Origin: Willaertia magna
Taxonomy: Eukaryota; Heterolobosea; Eutetramitea; Acrasida; Naegleriidae
Length of the DNA: 57,348 nucleotides
Assembly: GCA_902984215.1 (NCBI GenBank)
Contig: CADWAF010004461.1
Coordinates: forward strand, 1 to 57,348
Reading direction: 5' to 3'
Shown: positions 54,386 to 57,348 of the stretch, one piece after another
Numbering within the stretch: the stretch's first letter is position 1
How the letters are laid out: every line of letters starts with the position of its first letter
Notes under the pieces: model-generated
The model's input: only the letters and a program-made list of their open reading frames with translations
Database searches by the model: none
What the model was told of the DNA's origin: nothing
Made by a program: the position numbers and the translations under genes

Positions 54386-55662
54386 TTATAAATATTCAAT
54401 ATTTGATTTTGTTAAAGTACAATCCTTAATTAAATTTTCTAACCATTCTTTTACAACAACTAAATTATCTTTAGCAGATTGATAAACAAATAAACCTAAT
54501 AAATTTCTATCATCTGATGGTTTAATTACATAACCAACACAATTATATAAAATATTATCTGTCTTATTTTCCCATTGATATTCTCTTACAATGTTAAATA
54601 AACCGTTACAAAAATTATCTTTTACTTCAACATTTTCTGAGATTATACTAATGGCATTTCCTAAAAAGGCACCCATTAATTCTTGTCTAATTTCATCCCA
54701 ATATTTCTTTTCTTCTTCTTTTTTATTTTCTTCTTTATTTTCTTGTAGTTCAGAATTGTTGGTGATAATATCTTCTTCCTCGTGTTGTTGTTGCTGGTCA
54801 TTTATTAAATTACAATCCATAAATGAAATAAATAGAAAACTAGATTTTCCATTTGTAGATTGTTCAAAAACAGCATCATGTTCATCTACTTTTATATCTC
54901 TAAAATCTCTTGGAACCCTAATATCAATGTCATTAATCATTTTAAATTTCTTTTTATCTGTTGGTGTAGAAGGAGTATTAGTAGACTTTAATTTCAAACT
55001 TAATCTATTCTTAGTAGTACGTATAAACAAATTTTCATTATTATCATTATTGTTTTCTAATGATGAAACTGGTGAAGTAGGTGTTCTAGTTGGTTCAAAA
55101 ATTGAAAGTGAGAGGGAAAGCTTTCCATGTTTCACATTTTGTAAGTCTAATGTGAAATCATATTTCTTATTGGATTCTGGACATTTAAGTTTATTTAAAA
55201 GTAAACTAGCTTCTCCAATAACTTAACACATGTATTAGCATAATTAAAACAATAATGTGAAAAAATACTTACAATCGTCCTTTGTCAACCTGTCATAGTC
55301 CATCACAACAAAATTGAATAGTATATCTGTAGTATTTTCTTGATTGACAGTGTATCTAAACTCTTCACCCCATGTAGGATTTAAAGTTTTAAATCTAATA
55401 TTCGTTTTTCTTACATCGTTTTCATGCATGGAGTGAGTAATAATGACATAAGGATCTTTAAACAATTAATATGCGCATGTTAATTAAACATGTTATACAA
55501 AATGATAAAGTGATTCGTTTACATACCTGATGTGCCACCCACGTCAGCTGCCACTAAATTAATTCCTTTCAAAATCTTTAAAGTTAATTCTGTACCTTTT
55601 GGAAAGACTGAATTACATTGTCTTTTAATTTCATCTTCTTTGTTGGAGGAACTAGCAAACAT
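54386..55662 (-). CDS. C2-domain protein with an extended C-terminus
   Basis: Three exons (55662-55527, 55455-55273, 55221-54386) with introns of 71 and 51 bp give 384 residues. The C2 domain is assembled across junctions: ELTLKILKGINLVAADVGGTSDPYVII, FKTLNPTWGEEFRYTV, VMDYDRLTKDDFIGEASLLLNKL and KHGKLSLSLSIF. Asp residues at the usual Ca2+ loops are present, so calcium-dependent membrane binding is likely. After about residue 160 comes an Asn/Ser/Thr-rich linker, then an unassigned alpha/beta-like region (RVPRDFRDIKVDEHDAVFE...). Overall function unknown. Confidence 0.8.
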
Positions 55663-55991
55663 TGTTGTTTTATTTCTTTTTGGTTAATCACCAACAGAAT
55701 AAACTGGTATTGAATATCTTTTTTTTTGAAAAGGTGAAGCTTTTGTTTAGACCAATTTTTATTTATTCTGTTGATGTCTTCCTTTTTTGTAAATGTGAGA
55801 TGACAGGATCAAGGTTACCCATACGCCTTCCTTTTATATTTTAATGCCCACACGCCTTCCTTTTATATTATTTCCCCACAGATTTTACGTACAATATTGT
55901 AAAGTTTTTGTAAATAAAATCTATAAGTATCTGTCACAATTCTGTCAAAATTATGTTGCCCACATGCCTTCTTATTATATTATTTAAAATA

Positions 55992-56102
55992 ATGGTATAT
56001 GAATGTGATTGTTTAGATAAACTTTGTTTACGTTCTGGTGATGAATGTTTAAGATGTAAAGAAATTGTTTCAAGTAAGTTTTCTATTTCTATCATTACCT
56101 AG
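55992..56102 (+). CDS. Possible 36-residue Cys-rich ORF
   Basis: ATG at 55992, stop TAG at 56100-56102. The translation has five Cys (5, 7, 12, 19, 22) with C-x-C and C-x-x-C spacing, and codon use is like the neighbours. A GTAAGT donor-like word at 56074 suggests it might instead be a first exon, but no acceptor joining to a longer frame was found. Could be a chance ORF. Confidence 0.25.
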   Translation: MVYECDCLDKLCLRSGDECLRCKEIVSSKFSISIIT

Positions 56103-56121
56103 CCACCTTCCTTTTATATTT
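56079..56121. repeat. 43-bp direct repeat, copy 1
   Basis: TTTTCTATTTCTATCATTAC... through CCTTCCTTTTATATTT, matching 56172-56214 with one difference (TAG here, TAA there). The second copy covers the stop codon and last eight codons of the right-edge gene. Confidence 0.85.
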
Positions 56122-56171
56122 CTCCACAGATTTTACAATTATTTCATTTACTAAACAATAAAATAAAAACA

Positions 56172-56214
56172 TTTTCTATTTCTATCATTACCTAACCACC
56201 TTCCTTTTATATTT
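56172..56214. repeat. 43-bp direct repeat, copy 2
   Basis: Second copy of the 43-bp direct repeat, 93 bp from copy 1. In the minus-strand frame it encodes the C-terminal residues KYKRKVVR and stop of the gene ending at 56188, so the gene's 3' end appears duplicated downstream. Confidence 0.85.
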
Positions 56215-57348
56215 TAATACCCATACGCCCTTTTCTTCATCTTTAAACGTTTCTACTGAATGATACAATCCTTCTTCAATTTTTAATTCTTTTTCTTTAC
56301 TGTCACACAAATAGACTAAATCACTCGTTCTGTAATTATCTTGCTTTTCGAATATATGATGTAATGCAACAGTTGAAATATTACTATCTGAGGAGCAAGT
56401 GTCACTAATATTGTCATATTCTTTGTCTTCACTTTCAATAAAATTAAAATTATCAATTTCATATTTCATTTGTAATAATAATTCACTTATTTCTCTCTTG
56501 TTGTTTTCAAAAGTAATTATTGAATCATTTTCAACCATCTTTTTAAATAATTCAATAAAATTTAATTTCCAACAAATAAATTCCATTAAATCATATTCAT
56601 TTATATAATTTTTATAAATTAAATTATTTTTCATTAATTTCTTAACTAATTGAATATCTTTTACATTTAAATAATCTCTTCCATAAAACTTTGCAATATC
56701 ATTAACTATTGAAAATACAACTTCACCAAAGTTTTCAACACTTTGTTGTACGAAACTAAAGGCCATTGGGGTAAATGTTGAATCATTAGAATATTGATTG
56801 CTAATATCTATTGCTAATTTTCTAAATGGTAATTTTGACATTAATAAACTCTCTCTTTTAATAATGTCAACATTTTCGTCATTTAATTTCTCATCACTTA
56901 ATCCATTACATAATTTCTTTTCTGGTAATAATTGACCAGTTTCTTCTTCACTTTCCTCATCTGATGACTCTTCAGTACAATACTTTCTCTTTCCAATCAT
57001 AACTGTTACCACATCATGAGCATCTTCGCCTGGCATAAAATGTCCTTCTTTCACTTTTTCAAATGGTTTTGTTTGAAATTTAATCTTGTCAAACTCCTTC
57101 ACCTTATCTTCAAGTAAAGACTTTGTAAAATTAACAGAATTGCAGTTTCTTAAATCTTCAATTTCATTATTATTAATTTCATTATATTTATAAAAAGATT
57201 TTATATTAATCATTTCCTCGTCATCATCGTCGTCTGATTGAGCTTGTACATATTCACTTTCAAAAGAATATATACATTCAGAATAATGGTTATATTGTTC
57301 TATCATAATATCAGATCTCATTGCTATTGCAACATCATCTTCTTCATA
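56188..57348 (-). CDS. Unrecognised protein, 5' end beyond the window
   Basis: An open frame of at least 386 codons runs off the right edge; the first ATG inside (57321) has no A-rich context and the frame stays open to 57348 (EEDDVAIAMRSD...), so the true start lies outside. The protein has acidic stretches (SDDDDDEE, EESSDEESEEE), Asn/Glu-rich helical parts and an ordinary C-terminus ending in KGVWVLKYKRKVVR. I do not recognise a family. Its last codons overlap a local DNA repeat. Confidence 0.6.
   Translation of the reverse strand, partial: YEEDDVAIAMRSDIMIEQYNHYSECIYSFESEYVQAQSDDDDDEEMINIKSFYKYNEINNNEIEDLRNCNSVNFTKSLLEDKVKEFDKIKFQTKPFEKVKEGHFMPGEDAHDVVTVMIGKRKYCTEESSDEESEEETGQLLPEKKLCNGLSDEKLNDENVDIIKRESLLMSKLPFRKLAIDISNQYSNDSTFTPMAFSFVQQSVENFGEVVFSIVNDIAKFYGRDYLNVKDIQLVKKLMKNNLIYKNYINEYDLMEFICWKLNFIELFKKMVENDSIITFENNKREISELLLQMKYEIDNFNFIESEDKEYDNISDTCSSDSNISTVALHHIFEKQDNYRTSDLVYLCDSKEKELKIEEGLYHSVETFKDEEKGVWVLKYKRKVVR

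Larger units (their letters stand above)
55663..56187. other. Repeat-rich gap; no confident gene
   Basis: Between the C2 gene start and the right-edge gene. It holds several copies of CCTTCCTTTTATATT (55826, 55855, 56106) and CCCAYAYGCCTTC-like words, plus one 36-codon Cys-rich ORF described separately. Together with the copy at 56199 they form a locally dispersed repeat. Confidence 0.5.

Overview
The window is nuclear DNA of a free-living flagellate amoeba, most likely a Naegleria species (Heterolobosea). The signs are an AT-rich but gene-dense layout, very short spliceosomal introns (38-88 bp) with GTAAGT-like donors, A-rich leaders directly before ATG, the standard genetic code, axonemal and intraflagellar transport genes, and a large TKL-type receptor kinase. 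The species cannot be fixed from sequence alone.

Layout. 1-7 kb: a tRNA-Lys(UUU), a Qa-SNARE (syntaxin), the 18S rRNA methyltransferase BUD23, a 1-kb almost pure A/T gap, and a two-exon membrane receptor kinase with a beta-helix ectodomain. 7-10.4 kb: the recombination helicase MCM9 and a small 83-residue gene. 10.4-15.3 kb: one decayed full-length LINE retrotransposon flanked by a perfect 17-bp target-site duplication; its left end lands on the start codon of the 83-residue gene. 15.6-22.1 kb: a PB1-like/kinase/cullin fusion protein, the proteasomal deubiquitinase USP14 and a TPR protein. 22.1-35.6 kb: a complete 4451-residue axonemal inner-arm dynein heavy chain (DNAH10 / 1-beta type). 35.6-44.7 kb: SEL1L/HRD3, a Cut8/STS1-like proteasome tether, acyloxyacyl hydrolase, a 3-ketoacyl-CoA reductase, the tiny proteasome-lid protein SEM1/DSS1, a ciliary-type TFSP-motif protein and IFT22. 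44.8-45.2 kb: a secreted precursor carrying five copies of one peptide between dibasic sites. 45.5-57.3 kb: EMC3, a mitochondrial carrier, a GT61-like glycosyltransferase, SMC4, the splicing factor YJU2, a C2-domain protein, a repeat-rich gap and one unknown gene running off the right edge.

Themes. Several genes serve ubiquitin/proteasome biology (USP14, SEL1L, STS1-like, SEM1, the kinase-cullin fusion), several serve the flagellum (DNAH10, IFT22, TFSP protein), and others serve ER membranes and secretion (EMC3, KAR, syntaxin, GT61). There is no sign of operons.

The most unusual items are the repeated-peptide precursor, whose units differ only at synonymous sites; the fusion of an apparently active kinase to a cullin C-terminus that lacks the NEDD8-acceptor lysine; and the LINE inserted exactly at a start codon. 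Splice sites, gene joins and family assignments were made by reading the sequence, without database searches.
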